DNA from: Leptodontidium sp. MPI-SDFR-AT-0119
Taxonomy: Eukaryota; Ascomycota; Leotiomycetes; Helotiales; Leptodontidiaceae
DNA length: 64,000 nucleotides
Direction of reading: 5' to 3'
Assembly (NCBI GenBank): GCA_020726505.1
Contig: JAHLEZ010000001.1
Span: 6,262,001-6,326,000 of the forward strand
A program made the position numbers and the translations under genes. The stretch's first letter is position 1. Each line of letters begins with the position of its first letter. The notes below the pieces were generated by a model. That model ran no database searches, had not been told where the DNA came from, and worked only from the letters and a program-made list of their open reading frames with translations. This document shows positions 45,303 through 58,654 of this stretch, piece by piece.

Positions 45303-47053
45303 ATGGGTCGACAGGAGTACTTGACGGCCATAGGTCTTGTAAGTTCATCATTTTCTCCTGAAGGGCTACCCTCAATTTCCTTAATCTATTCTGCAAGCAT
45401 CTGCCCTCGAACATATTTCTGTGGCGCTTTTACTTGGGTTTTCGTAATCACGTGAGTCCCAATCTCACACATCCAGGGCCGTGGTCATTACGAAGACGAG
45501 ATCATCGAGACGGCAGCCGAAGGAAGTCAAAGTACACAGGAGTACAATGACCGTGGTCATCCTCGAAATCCAGAGACCAAGAGGCGAGAGCGGGAGCACG
45601 TGCGAGCCGCAAACGAAGTCATGCAGGTCACTGGAGTCGTGGAGGATGCAATGGCAGCGAGGGAGAAGGCAACCCAGATGATTTTTGATAAGCATCAGGA
45701 ACTTGTGCTTGGCTTGAGATTTATAGAAGTTGGACGAGCTGTTTTAGTTGGGGGAGTCTGGGGAGTGATGGGTTTAAGAAGACGAGTCTTGGTAGAGTTG
45801 CCCCTCGATTCCCAAGGAAAACATTGCTGATATCTCATAGCTATACAAGCCATACGCGGGTATGAGATTTGTAGATATACTTCGACAAGAGAGAGCAGTC
45901 TCCGGTGTTCCACATATGTTTCTTTCCGGAGTTCCAACAGTCATTGCGTATCACATATCTGACTGGGCCGCCTTTTTTATCGAGTCTGTGATCGATGCAT
46001 ATTTCGACGACGATGATCTATTTGTCAACGAAAGAGAGGAGCGAATCAGCAACCTTCTCCATAACTGGTAAGTCTCTCGTTATTATGTTACTGAACGCCG
46101 CTAACAGTCCTAGTCGTGATGTTATATTCTGCTACCTTACACTGCACTTTCGTTTATTCGCCATCCTTCAGCAGCTGAACCTCCTACCGGCTTCACCTTG
46201 GTTTCCTAGTCTAAGGTCATTTATCCCATTCTCATCCTCCTCACCTCTTACAATGCCACCGTTACCTTCGATGACCCCGTCTTCGATCCACGGCTGGGTA
46301 GGTGCAATGGCCAGTACAATAGCGCCAATGTTAGTGATTCTAGCACACGGCAAAATCAAGTACGCGGTGTCTCGTATCATATACAGCCCGATTTACAAAT
46401 TACTGCCGCGACCAATCGGCGAGAGTGTCTTCGCTGGGCTGACTATTTCCGCACCGACGATGGAATACGACAGCCCGGATAGAATCCAAGAGAGGCCGTT
46501 TTACACTTCCGACGAGCCAACGCTACGAGCTCTCGAAGGCCTCCCTACTTTAGATCGACAGCATAGGGACGAGTCGAGCGACGAGGATGAGATGGCTCAT
46601 GCGACCTTGATTAGCTTTGATGTGGAAGCGACAGAGCCAGTTGAAAATGCAACAGGTACATGGTCCGCTGAATTGAGGAGTGCGAATGAACCGAAACCTT
46701 TAGAAGATGTAAAGTATCGAGTGACAGGTTTGACCATGCTTCCAACATTCATGGCTACGGAGGGGCTGCGGGAGATTATTGCGGGTATTGTCGTGATGCC
46801 GCTGGAGGCAGTCATGGTCCGACTTATTGGCAGGGCATATAGAGCAAGCGCAGGACTACCCATGGATGACATGTATCCCACTGGATTTGTGGTTCGTGGA
46901 GTTCAGAACATCCTGTCGGTGCTGACGATGCAGTTAATTGTTACGGGGGTTACCTGGGCAGGCTTCACGATCGGAACTCAATACTGGGCTGCACGAAAGA
47001 GGGCGATGTTAGCCGACAAGGCTGCTGATGCTGCTGAGAGCACGTCGAACTGA
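45303..47053 (+). CDS. Fungal multi-pass membrane protein of unknown function
   Basis: I do not recognise a named family. Five exons join in frame to 523 residues: 45303-45338, 45398-45451, 45477-45791, 45841-46067 and 46114-47053. The introns have GTAAGT/GTGAGT/GTAGAG donors and AG acceptors, and the sum is a multiple of three. After an acidic head come hydrophobic segments: AVLVGGVWGVMGL, a helix around GVPTVIAYHISDWAAFFIES, GWVGAMASTIAPMLVILA, REIIAGIVVMPLEAVMVRLI and VLTMQLIVTGVTWAGFTIG. Between the last two thirds lies a soluble acidic loop (about residues 310-380). It shares general layout with conserved Pezizomycotina membrane proteins of unknown role. The tiny first exon is the least certain. 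Confidence 0.7.
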
Positions 47054-48216
47054 ATTTGATCATCCGACTTTTTGTGGACAGAAAGTGGAACGCTAAGTGC
47101 ATACTTTCTCCGAACATGATTGACTTTTTTTTTCGAAAAGCTTGAAGTGATGTTGTATACCTATCGAAAGTGGGGTGCTTTTTTTCATTTTACAGTGGCT
47201 GGAAGATATCTCTCTCTCTTGTGCCAGTCTCGTTCTCTCCTCTGCGTTGCGCATAAAACATTGAGATATAAATTTCGGGGAGAGAATGGAGAGACCACAT
47301 ACTCCAAAGATTTCCAGTTTGAAGCTGGGCATCAAGTGTTCTCCTCCTCGAGACCAGTCGCAGGAATGTTGCAGTCAAAGAAAAAACAACACCTGCTAAA
47401 GCTATGACTCGCGCCAACCAGCCTTAGAAGGACGGTAGAAGCTTTCTCGCCACGTCGGACCGAAGCCAGTCCCGCACTTAGTCGAAGCTTGACCATTCCA
47501 AGAGCCTCATTCGCAGCCATCATTCCACAAACTGGATCAAAGCACCGGATATCCTGGAAGCAGATTTGTTGTGATTGGTCCCTTGGCCCCCCTCCTCGGT
47601 CGCTTTGTGGGTTTTTGTTTTGATGCGGCTCGATTTCACAGTGGATCTGCCATGGGTATTCACACGAATATTTCAGCGCCACCGAATCATCGACAACGAC
47701 GTTGTGATGGACCGACAGTCGCCGACGCAGTAATCGTTAGTTGGAAGCAGAGTTCAAGCAGTGATCCAGTCAGTTGACATTAAATGAGATATCTCTCTCC
47801 ACTGCCTGTAGCCGATGTTTCTCCAATCTCCCGACTTCACCCTCCACCACTCCAGTCTCCAAGTCTCCAGTCTCCAAATCACCCACTTTTGTACCTGGAG
47901 TTGTAGACGTTGGAGATGAAGGGGCCCCTCGGAACTGATGTTTTTAGTTGCAAGGCTAGTCACGAGCTGGCGTCACTTTTTCTGCTGCCGGATCGCCCCA
48001 CCTGGATGCCTTCATTGTCCGATTATGAAGAGTGAGTGCCGATCATGGGATCCTTCGAGGTGGGATGCCCGTTGGGAGGGGTCCCTTGGTAGGCCTGGGA
48101 ATGAAAATTCCCGATCTGATGTGTTGATTGTTGAAACACGTAAAGAGAGCCAGTCCCCAGCTCCCTCTGCGCCTCCCTTCCCATCCCCATCCCCATCCCC
48201 TTACTTCCAAGTCATC
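47054..48216. other. Intergenic 1.2 kb, sugar-porter promoter
   Basis: No protein family recognised. Short repeats of GTCTCCA occur at 47850-47875, and C/T-rich sequence with CCATCC repeats precedes the ATG at 48217. Confidence 0.5.
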
Positions 48217-50141
48217 ATGACCGACCCTAAAATTTCAGACTCGGATGCTATCAGCTCCACAGAACACAGCGATGTGGGTGCTCAGATGAAGGATGTCAAC
48301 GAGAAAGATATCTCGACTCCAGCACGTCCACCAAATAGACGCAATGTCTCGGAATGGGAAGCTATCCAAATGGCTGCTGCTGGCGATGTCGAGTCGATTG
48401 ATCGAGAGATTGATGAGATTGATGCCGAGCTCCAAAATCTGAACATCAAGTCGACATGGCACAAGCCTCAACTCAGACTCAAAGACCCTAGACATTTTAC
48501 TTGGCTTCTTGTTGGTAAGTTTCCCGACACTTAAATGGAGAGTAGTATTGACTTTACAGGCTTCGCATCGATGGGTGGTCTTTTGTCGGGTGTTGATCAA
48601 TCCCTCATCAGTGGTGCCAATCTGTACATGCCAAAATGTAAGCTGGAATGAATTCCACATCTGGAGATACTCAACTAACAACCATAGCCCTTCATCTGAA
48701 CACCCACCAGGTTTCATTGGTCAGCTCTGGTGTCCCACTTGGTGCAGTCGGTGGCGCATTGATGCTGGGTCCATTGAACGAAGCTGTTGGTCGTCGAATG
48801 GCAATCATCGTCTCCCTCGTGCTTTACACTATTGGAGCTGCTCTTTGTGCTGGCAGTATTGACTACGCAATGATGCTTGCTGGTCGAATCATCCTCGGTC
48901 TCGGCGTCGGTCTCGAAGGTGGAACTGTCCCCGTCTACGTCGCCGAATCCGTCTCGAGAGAGTATCGTGGAAATTTGGTCTCGCTGTACCAATTCATGAT
49001 TGCCCTCGGAGAGGTTCTGGGATATGTCATTGCTGCAATCTTCGTCAACGTTCCATCTGGTAGCTGGAGATACATGCTTGGCTCGTCTCTTCTGTTCTCG
49101 ACCATTATGTTCGCCGGTATTTTGTTCATGCCAGAGTCCCCTCGATTCTTGATGCACAAGGGCAAGACAATCGAAGCATGGCATGTATGGAAGCAAATCC
49201 GAGGAACCGACGCCGATGCAAGAAAAGAGTTCTTCGTCATGAAACATTCCGTCGCCGAGGAATTTACTTTCAGAGAGCAGGGTGTCCACAAGAGATTCGT
49301 CTGGATGGACTTCTTCACTGTTCCCAGAGCCAGACGATCCATCATCTACGCCAACATTATGGTCTTCCTCGGTCAATTCACCGGTATCAACGCCATCCAA
49401 TACTACATGGCGACATTGATGCAACAAGTTGGATTCGGAGATAAGCAGGCCGTGTTCATGTCTCTCGTTGGTGGTGGCTCGCTGCTCATCGGTACCATCC
49501 CAGCCATATTTTATATGGAGAAGTTTGGACGTCGTTTCTGGGCCTGTGCCATGCTTCCTGGATTCTTCATCGGTCTTCTGATCATCGGATGCAGTTATCT
49601 GATCCCGATCTCCAACGTCGCTGGCGCTCAAGGCGCCTACATTACCGGACTCATCATCTACGAAGGCTTCTTTGGAAGTTACTCTTGCTTGACTTGGGTC
49701 ATTCCCTCTGAAGTCTACCCAACCTACCTCAGATCTTATGGTATGGAGACATCAGATGTCACCCTATTCCTATGCTCCTTCCTCGTCACCTACTTCTTCG
49801 CCCAGATGCAAGAAGCCATGTCCCGGATCGGATTGACCCTTGGATTCTACGGCGGCATTGCCGTTGTTGGATGGTTTTACCAGCTTCTCTTTATGCCAGA
49901 AACCAAGAACAAGACTCTCGAGGAGATCGATATTCTCTTCAGTCAGCCCACCAGTCAATTAGTCCGTGAAAACTTCAGAAGTGTGGTTGTCACAGGAAAG
50001 GACTTTCTGTCTGGACGATGGGGTAAAGTATTCTCCCCAGTTTCCGAGAGCGATATCTTCAGGAAGGAGAATGGACACAAGAGTCAGATGGGACCTCAAG
50101 CTCAACATGAGGAGCTCATGCAACCGGAGAAGCCGGAATAG
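48217..50141 (+). CDS. MFS sugar porter
   Basis: This is a 12-helix sugar:H+ symporter-type protein of 609 residues. An acidic N-terminal tail of about 100 residues precedes GFASMGGLLSGVDQSLISGA. Sugar-porter signatures are GGALMLGPLNEAVGRRMAII, the GRIILGLGVGLEGGTVPVYV block with the following ESVSREYRGNLV, MPESPRFLMHKGK, FLGQFTGINAIQYYMATLM, YEGFFGSYSCLTWVIPSEVY and the closing MPETKNKTLEEID. Three exons join in phase 1 each: 48217-48514, 48560-48637 and 48688-50141. The substrate is not readable; the GVDQSLISGA variant of helix 1 is common in ascomycete porters of unproven substrate. The cytoplasmic tail of about 80 residues is hydrophilic. Confidence 0.93.
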
Positions 50142-50527
50142 AGGGTGTAGAAGAAAGGATTGTGTGAAAATTGGAACCTGTAATATCCGGGTGTTTGGAG
50201 AAGCAATGTATTTGATGTATAGTACGATATCGACCCGAAGTTGGTAAAATTAAACATAATCTCTGCGGAATCAAGTTTGCTCAGATAATAAGGATAATAA
50301 AGTTAGATAAAAAAAAATATATACTTCTCGCGTTCAGGGTTCGTCGATTTACATGTGGCGAGGCTATGTGACGAGGCTAGTCAAAATTAATTTCTTCAAT
50401 ATGGGTCGCTAATCTCCACGTGACCACTATCTTAGCGCCGATTCAAAAAATTCCCACCCCTCCTTCAAGTGTCCCCCTCCTTTTCCGGACATTTAGAGTC
50501 ACAAAAAAAACCACAAATTTCGCAAAA
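50142..50527. other. Intergenic, GUA1 promoter
   Basis: No gene. The leader just before ATG 50528 is A-rich (CGCAAAAATGG). Confidence 0.55.
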
Positions 50528-52222
50528 ATGGCTGCCAACGGAGAACTCCCAGACGAGCCTCATAAGCTCTTTGATACCATTCTCACTCTTGATTTTGGGT
50601 AAACAAATTACACCAACCAACCGACTAGGTTATATTTTCCAAACTTCTAACATTCCTCCAGTTCCCAGTATACTCATCTCATTACCCGCCGTTTACGAGA
50701 ACTCAATGTCTACTCTGAGATGCTCCCGTGTACCCAGAAGCTTGCAGATCTCTCCTGGAAACCAAAAGGAATTATCCTCTCAGGAGGACCATACTCTGTC
50801 TACGAAGCAGACGCGCCACACGTCGACCCTGCGATTTTCGAACTCGGTGTCCCAATTCTTGGGATATGTTACGGATTACAAGAGATAGCGTGGCATCACG
50901 GGAAGAATGTAATTGCAGGCACTGAAAGAGAGTATGGACATGCCGACGTAAAGGCAAATAGGGAAGATGGGCGCGTCGATAAGTTGTTCAAGGATTTGGA
51001 GGACGATGTGAAGGTCTGGATGTCTCACGGAGACAAGCTGGGAGCCCTTCCTCCTCAGTTCCACATTATTGCGACGACCAAGAACTCCCCATATGCGGGT
51101 ATTGCACACGAAACGAAGCCTATCTACGGTATCCAATTCCACCCCGAAGTCACACACACACCTCGAGGGACGAAATTGCTGGAGAACTTTGCCGTGGGCA
51201 TCTGTGGAGCAAAGCAAACATGGACAATGGCAACATTCGTAGACAAGGAAATTGCCAGAATCCGAGCCTTAGTGGGAGAGAAGGGACAAGTTCTAGGAGC
51301 CGTCAGTGGAGGAGTCGACTCCACCGTGGCTGCCAAACTCATGCACGAGGCCATTGGCGACCGCTTTCACGCAGTCCTCGTCGATAACGGATGTATGCGC
51401 CTCAATGAGTGCGAGCAAGTCAAGAAGACCTTGACCGAGCACCTCGGCATCAATCTCACCGTCGTCGATGCCTCAGACCTCTTCCTCGACGGCCTAAAAG
51501 GCATCCACGACAACCCCGAAGCCAAGCGCAAGTTTATTGGTAGTACATTCATCGATGTCTTCGAAGCTGAAGCACTCAAGATCGAAGAGGCAGCCAAGAA
51601 CTCCCCCAAGGCAGGGCCTATCAAGTTCTTCTTACAAGGAACACTCTATCCAGATGTCATCGAATCCATCTCCTTCAAGGGCCCCTCCCAAACCATCAAG
51701 ACCCACCACAACGTCGGCGGTCTCCCAGAGCGCATGATGAACGGCCAAGGCCTCAAACTCATCGAGCCCCTCCGTGAGCTCTTCAAAGACGAAGTCCGCG
51801 AGTTGGGAAGACAGCTCGGCATCCCCCACGATCTCGTCATGCGTCACCCCTTCCCCGGCCCTGGAATCGCCATCCGAGTCCTCGGCGAGGTAACCCGAGA
51901 ACAAGTAGCCATTGCCAGAAAAGCAGACTTCATCTTTATTGAGGAGATCAAGAAGGCAGGTCTCTACGACCAAATCAGTCAAGCGTTTGCTGCTCTCTTA
52001 CCAGTCAAGGCAGTAGGTGTCATGGGCGATAAGCGAGTCCACCAGCAAGTCGTGGCTCTCCGCGCTGTCTGCACCACCGACTTCATGACTGCGAATATCT
52101 TCCGCTTCGATTGGGATTTCTTGGAGCGGGTATCTACACGCATCGTCAATGAAGTCGACGGTGTCTGTCGCGTAGAGTACGACTTGACTAGCAAGCCCCC
52201 AGGAACCATCGAGATGGAGTAA
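50528..52222 (+). CDS. GUA1: GMP synthetase (glutamine-hydrolysing)
   Basis: The enzyme converts XMP to GMP using glutamine and ATP, the last step of guanine nucleotide synthesis. The 543-residue protein has the class I glutaminase domain ([15 protein letters not shown], nucleophile Cys in [12 protein letters not shown], and His-Glu in [12 protein letters not shown]). It then has the ATP-pyrophosphatase domain with the SGGVDST loop in [20 protein letters not shown], and the dimerisation domain with [31 protein letters not shown] and a C-terminus ending [10 protein letters not shown]. Exon 1 is 50528-50598 (GTAAAC donor) and exon 2 is 50662-52222; the intron splits the first LDFGSQYT motif in phase 2. 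The length and all motifs are normal. Confidence 0.97.
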
Positions 52223-52738
52223 AGAAAATGGAATTCTTCCGGATTTCAGGGAGACAATAGGGTAAAAGCATAGACAACCGAGACCGGGCTTAACCAACAA
52301 CAACCTTCGTAAATCACTAGTTCTCTCGCGTTTGGATACCCTGATTTTAATTTTTGGGCGTTAAAGAGTCAGTAGAGTGAGTTTGGTGGGCAGGATGGTT
52401 GGTAGATTTATAGACTTGGGCCACGTCGCCGTTAAAATATTTCCAGTATTACAATATAAGTCTTGAATTGTTGGTGAAGCCATGCCAGGAAGTCGTCGTC
52501 GTTCCCGCCTCAACTCACTTACTCGCTACGAGATTCACATGTCGTCAATGTTCTTAAGTATTGGTTCTAACATCGAGTTTCCCTGTAACCAGCTCTTCTT
52601 AATCACCTTCTATTGGCCACTCAATCACCTAGTAACTTCTGACTCCCATCCCCCACCGGGCCCACCCTCCCTAACCTAACCCTTATCTCATCAGCCCTCT
52701 TCTCTATACCACCAGCTCTATCTAACATTACGTTACCA
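52223..52738. other. Intergenic
   Basis: This holds the GUA1 3' region and unassigned sequence. No gene seen. Confidence 0.5.
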
Positions 52739-54431
52739 TCACTCGGCAAAATCTCTAAACCATAAAACAGCAACGTAACACTGGACTCTTTTCAAACTAT
52801 TAAAGTTCTCCACCTCGTCTCTAGAATCGTAAGTAACAACAACAAACATAGCACTAAAAGCCACCAACGTAAACGGGAACACAAGCCACAGCCAGGTAAT
52901 CCGAACGTGGGATTTCAATTCTCCCCGGTTGCCGCTCACGAAGGCGTCGCTGATGTTCGTCATGTATCAAGAAAAGTTCCCGACCGTGCGGTCGAAGATG
53001 GCGGGGAAATGAGCGATGTCTGTCTCGTTGACGAGGTATTGAAGCTCGAGATATTAAAGGGTGTAAAATTAGGCTCGAGACCATAAGTTCCTAAAGAGAA
53101 ATATAGTAATCAGGCCAAACAACCACGCAAGAATCATATAGATAGCGCCCACAATTTAAAAAAGCCTGTTTAAGAACCCGCGGGCTCTTCGACTTCTGGC
53201 TAGTAGAATCCCGAGTTCCTGGCCATATCGTACGATAGACGTGGGAATGTGGTGAACGTCAAGTTGGAATGTAAAAGTCCGCCTACAGAAGAGGCGTTAT
53301 ATGTCTTCACACTGAAGGTGATTGAGCACTTCAGGGCCTGGGGTGGCTTGCCATATCCCTCACGAGTCCAGATCACTTCGAACGCGTACCTTGGGTTCTC
53401 AATGTTCGCAAAGCTCCCTTGCACCCAGCCATTTTGTAATACATTTGCTCCTAAGCTCGCGGATTGCAAGGACGGTGAATTTTTGGGATAGCTAACCTAG
53501 GCCGTCTTTTGACTATCCGTCAAAGTGTAGTTGCACACAATAGGGGTGCTGTCGTTAACGTTAGATACGACTCCTTCGACATTATTAGAGTTGCAAAAAT
53601 AGTTTTTGCTAGCGAAGTCGCTGACATCGGTGCAAGAGCTATAAAGTGCCAGAGTCGAGTACGACCCCCAGGTGCAATTCCCCGTTTGACAGGTCGGATC
53701 TACCTGTGAAAGTGCACCAACTCCAATGGCAAAACTTAACAATGGACCCTGAGCATTGTCTGAAAGCCCAGATGATCCAGGGGGTCTTAGATCCTCAAAA
53801 GTTCTAGTCACCGGCATACGAACACCATCTGAAGGCGTGTAAATAGCTTGCAAGGGTTCGAAATCGCCTGCTGTACAAACGCTTTCGAACGCAATCGAGG
53901 CGATAATAACAAAAGCACCTAATACAGTAAGAGCACGACCTCTCCGGCCACAAACAGCAAAACCAAAGCCCCTGTCGGTCCACGACTACCATCATCAAAC
54001 AGCTTGACAGCCGAGACCCGCGTCACGGCCTTCTCGCTCCTGAGCTTTAGCCACTTGTTCTGTCCTACTACAGCGGCTACGACTGTGAGTAGAGATGCCT
54101 TAGCTGCAGTTGCCAGGATGGAGGCGAGTGTGTTAAGAGATATCTGGTAAGGGAGTTGCGGTGCGTCGTTGCCGTTAGAGCGGGTGAGGAGGGCTGCTAG
54201 AGCTGTACAGCAGATAATGCAGGAGGCTAGGCTGAGGGTTTCCCACGCCCAGGAGTCGGAGAGAGTGCTGAGTTGCATTGCGGAGGCTTTTAAGAATGGT
54301 TGTTGTGCAAGATGCCAGGTAAGGTTGGCACAGTACTCTCCCATCTCTTTAACATCACCATCACCATCACCATCACCAGACATAGACAAGTGGGACGAGA
54401 AGTGCACAAACACCACAAGCCCAGCCAACAC
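52739..54431 (-). pseudogene. DUF3176 family membrane protein, frameshifted
   Basis: From 54431 downward the minus strand encodes an N-terminal DUF3176 domain: SWAWETLSLASCIICCTALA, then PQLPYQISLNTLASILATAA, KASLLTVVAAVVGQNKWL and VKLFDDGSRGPTGALVLLF. A frame change near 53950 is needed to continue with GAFVIIASIAFESV, the extracellular part with TCQTGNCTWGSYSTLALYSS, then a stop and further pieces (FANIENPRYAFEVIW). The terminal membrane segment (ITWLWLVFPFTLVAFSAMF, about 52900) lies in yet other frames. Three or more frameshifts and several stops make it a pseudogene. The family is a fungal one with many paralogues and no known function. Confidence 0.75.
54354..54378 (+). repeat. ATCACC microsatellite
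   Basis: Four tandem ATCACC units lie in the head of the DUF3176 relic (Gly-Asp repeats on the minus strand). Confidence 0.8.
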
Positions 54432-57400
54432 ATGAGCTCTCCTCTTATGATCCTCAGATTAACTCGGCGACTTGGCAAGCCGCTCAAGATCCAGGACTTA
54501 CATTACAGGCCCTCCCTCAAATGTGGATCCTCGGAGGTGGAGTGATAATAGTTGCCCTTAGTAGACACGCTGCTGACCGGATCTCTCAGCGAGATGTGGA
54601 GAAGTGGGGATACTGTTGCTGCTGGAACAATGCTTCTCAGGGGTGTCCGCCTGTCGAGTAAGCGCAGGAACCCGTTCGAAAGCGACGGCACAGCTCGCAT
54701 AGGATGATGAAAAATAGTTGGCTGTTAAGAAATTAGGGCGAGTGAACGCCATAACGTGCGCAAGAAGGACCCGGAGTTCTGGTTGTCAGAAAGGAGAGAA
54801 TGTTTTTCATTGGCCGCTTCTCACCGCATTCTTTCTGCACCAAGGCTATTGGAAATTTTACGCATGTGCTACTCTTGATCATCGGCTAATGCAACGTGTG
54901 ACAAGCAATTGGGATATGAGATCTGCTCTTATACATCATCTGTATGACATTCTGGAATCTTGGAACGTGCTGCCATCCGAGAAGGAGCTTCCTTAAACGT
55001 TGCATGGGGGAAGGGCTGGCAGGTAAGGCAGCACACTTGGCACAGAACATTGTGTATCTCAACAAACAAGTTTTGACCACGCAGCTAGCCATTCGCAGCA
55101 TCCCCTGAACGTGGATTTGCGCTGCATGTGTAGCAGGGCGCGCGCGCAGGTACACAACGCAAGTGATGACCGCTTGAAGTGTCTTGAGTGAATCAAACGG
55201 CCAGCTAAGGGGATATTTTCCAGGCGGTTAAAGCGGTCATCGAGCTTTGGCGTCTTCTGGACGATTCTTATCCTGCACCCCCTGCGTCTTCTCGTGGCTG
55301 CTGCAGAAGGGACCGAAACAAACTAGCACCATATCGCCCGCCCTGTACTACAGCGCTTCAATTTCCTTCTCACCTAGGGCAACATCAAGATCCATGGCTT
55401 CCACGAGTTAAACTGCGTGACTGCCATGTGATATGTCATATTCGACACTTTGCAATGTCTCGGAAGACCGGAAAGCCAGAGTACAAGAGAGTACATATCG
55501 CCTTGAATATGCATTCTAGTATCGGATTGAGAAAACGGCAGAAGCAGTGATGCCCGAAATGCAGAATAATGCTAGCTCTAAACCCAAAGACAGAAAACAA
55601 ACGGGACGCGCGACAGAAAGGGGAAGGATTCACTCTGTTCAAAGTGCCGGACTTAATCTCTGCTCATCTCGTCGCATTGCCGTTGATTTTCCAAAGATGC
55701 TTGCGAAAACAATGGTCTCAGTGGTGTTGCTAACGCGAGGATTTCCTATATTCCTAGCCTTGTGAAATTCATGGCTATAGCTCAAAGGAGCGATATAGGG
55801 GCCTCAGAAGAAAGGTTTGTGTATGCATCTAGATTGGCGACCCAAATGCGTTCGTCTACTTGAAACATTTGTACTCCGATGATCGTCTCTCACACCACAC
55901 TCGCACAGTTTTTGACATATCGCATTTGTGCTTTTGTGTGCGTAGGCCGCGCCGTTGATGATTGTGGCTACGGCCTCAGATGGGCGTGCGACAGAACGCC
56001 TATTCCTCATGTTCTAGGCAGAATGCAGCTGCAATCGACACTGCTGGGAGCTGCTTCCCAGTGGACCTCTAGTGTGCTGTATATTCTCGAACCGAGACTC
56101 AGGGGCCGTACTTGCATGAGAATTGGCGTCGCCTTCGCTGTGATCGTTGTCGCCTGACAAATGTTTTCCAGCGACGAATGTAGGGCATCCAATTCTCTTG
56201 GGATCCCATCAAATTCCCACGCTCTAGTTCGGGAGTCATGAATCAGAGTTCTCAATCTCTTCTGTCCCAGCCTCGTGAGGTTGGTTCCGCCGAGGTTGGC
56301 CTTCCAGACTGCATCGCATCATGCGGCCGTGAGACACAGACGCTTGATATGACAGATGCATGAAATGATCGGCGGTAATTATTCCCTGCACGTCGAGAAA
56401 TGGGAGATCCCGTTCCTTGACACTCTGGAGATGCTCCTGCATGAGCAGCCTTGGTAGAGATGCCATTCTCCACAGTTCGATCTGACTCGTGTGTGTTTGC
56501 TTGCGGCGCAGATACTATGCACTGGTTTGCTGCTACTGCGCTGAAGCCCCTGAATTCGACTGATGGGAGATGAGGAGGACGACAATTGAGACGGTGATCG
56601 AAATACATCATGTCATGTCACGATTGCCCGTGGGTGTGTATGGTGATGGGGAGGAAGAGAAAGAAGCTGGCTGGCACACCTGGTAGACGAGGTCTGTGCG
56701 AGAGACTAGGGAAAATAACTCCACGCTCAAATCCGACTTTACGAGACGATACAATTTCGCATGATATTTATCAAATTGATTCAAAAAAGGGGCTTATAAT
56801 AGGGAAATACATATTCTAGAGATTTGACCAGATAAAGCTATTTTGCTTACTTTCATTGTGCTGAAGAATTCTGGTGACTCAAAAATCGGCAACTTTGCCC
56901 CTATACGAGAGTAGCGAATGAAGCTTCTTACAACGTCAACGTATATTTCTACGTGTCCATCTCCTACCTATCAATACCATGTCCTGAATATATCCTCTTC
57001 ACCGCGTTGAGAGAAAAAAGAGGCTCGCTCCCCAAGCAAGTGCCTCAGTATTTGATCTCGAAATTCCCAGGCCTTAGGTCAATCCGGGGTCGCTCATCCA
57101 GTGATTGACTATGACCTACCGTTCCTCTCTTGTGTTGCCATTCGCCACAGTACGACCGGTGCTATTTTCGTGTCACTTTGTCTCAAACTTGAAACACTGT
57201 CAGCGTCGGCAAAGGTACTTGTTTATACAATGGCTGATCCTAGAAAGTAGTTCGAGGGAAACTTGGGAATGTCGTGTTTCTCCGTTTCTTACCTTTCTCC
57301 GGTGAATAGTGTGTTTCCGGCGTATGGAAGCGAACTTCGCAGGCCATGTATGGGATGAATGTCCCTTGAAAGTATTAGATCGTTGGTCACTGCATCGGGG

Positions 57401-58042
57401 AGTACCATGCAGGAATATCTTGTGCCAAAAGCGGCTCCGGGCCAGAAATCTGTACTAGATTCGTCTTATTTGCATGCCATGTTTATTTTTCATCTCTCAA
57501 AGCGTCCGCCTGTGGCTGGTTTGCCGTGGCATTGAGGTCGGGGTTGTGTAAGGCTCAGCCAGTGCCGCGTCTTCCTTGGCTGAGGATGGATGATAGCCCT
57601 ATTGGTTAACCCACGACGGCACTTTTGGTTTTGCTAATTGAAACTACTCATATTTCTCTCTCTTCTCAGTCTCACTTAGCTCTGTTTGCCTCGTTGAGAA
57701 ATTGAAAGCGTTTCAGGGAGGTATTCGCTGGCAGAGTTGTACACCATTCAAAGAGGAAAGATAAGATGGAAGGCTGGTCGCTCAGATGGAGTCAACTTAC
57801 ACTCAGCGATACTTTCTTGACCGCCTCTCACTTTCCGACTCTGATGCCATCTTCTCCTGCTCTTTAACATCATTTCACTCATACAGTGCCCTCCCTGAAG
57901 CAACTCTATTTGTACTCGATATCTGCTTAGACTACCCGGCACTTTTACTCGTTTACCCCTATCACATTCTTGTGGTCTTTCCTCTTCCACTACAACTACT
58001 TCTCAACAAGTCATCAGCGCCCCATAATAGCCCTCAATCGTC
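54432..58042. other. Gene-poor 3.6 kb
   Basis: No frame can be assigned to a family. Minus-strand frames at 56252-56611 and 56236-56466 and a plus-strand frame at 54718-54996 are somewhat protein-like, but none has a splice pattern or conserved motif that I trust. The part from 57650 onward is leader and promoter for the gene at 58043. Confidence 0.4.
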
Positions 58043-58654
58043 ATGTCACCACAATCTAACTCGTCATCTTTGGGAGCCCAGAATGGCTCAGCATACAGGT
58101 TGGGAACCCCCATTCTAGAGTTCGTTTCGGAGCCTCATCCTAATTGAAGTAGTGGTTCTTATCCTACCAGCACAGAAAATTCTCGGAACCCGCCTCAAAG
58201 ACAACTCAGTGACCCATCCGCAGTCGGCTATAATCGACGGAATCGCAACGCTGTCGCTGCTGATTCTACCGCAGATCATCTGGACTACGCCTCAACTGAG
58301 CAATACGCCGATGCTCAAACTTTGAGCCAGGGACACACCAGTTCCGGACCGCATTACCTCCCAGTCTACGATCGAGAGACTCCCCGTTACGAGAACGAAC
58401 TTACATTCGACGATGAGATCACTGCCCCCGAGACTCCCTCAAACGGCGGGTACACCCAGCAAATACCAGCACAAAACCAAGATTATCAAAACAACCAGCC
58501 CAACGGAGCCCACCCACCTACCACCGAGCGCTGGAGTTCTGAGCACACACCCGAAGAGAGACTTCGCTTGGGACTCTCACGATACCCAAGTGAGGAGGAG
58601 CAACGCCTCGCTTGCGAAGATGCGGTCGACTATGAGTCTCGACGAAGTAACTGA
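58043..58654 (+). CDS. Hydrophilic hypothetical protein, in-frame TGA or small intron
   Basis: The frame from ATG 58043 (MSPQSNSSSLGAQNGSAY) continues to TAA 58654 and encodes a Ser/Gln/Asn/Pro-rich, acidic, probably disordered protein. The C-terminus contains EHTPEERLRLGLSRYPSEEE. One TGA lies near 58144-58146. A 72-nt intron with a weak GTTGGG donor (about 58097) and a TACCAG acceptor (about 58168) would remove it and keep the frame, so the gene may be intact. Otherwise it is a single-stop pseudogene. No domain is recognised. Confidence 0.5.

Noticed and set aside
48714..49631. A 305-codon open frame on the minus strand
   Set aside because: It is the antisense of the sugar-porter exon; open antisense frames arise from its codon bias.
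58043..58654. Counting the TGA at about 58145 as another RIP-type stop
   Set aside because: A 72-nt in-frame intron can remove it, and TGA is not the stop expected from CpA changes in CAA or CAG.
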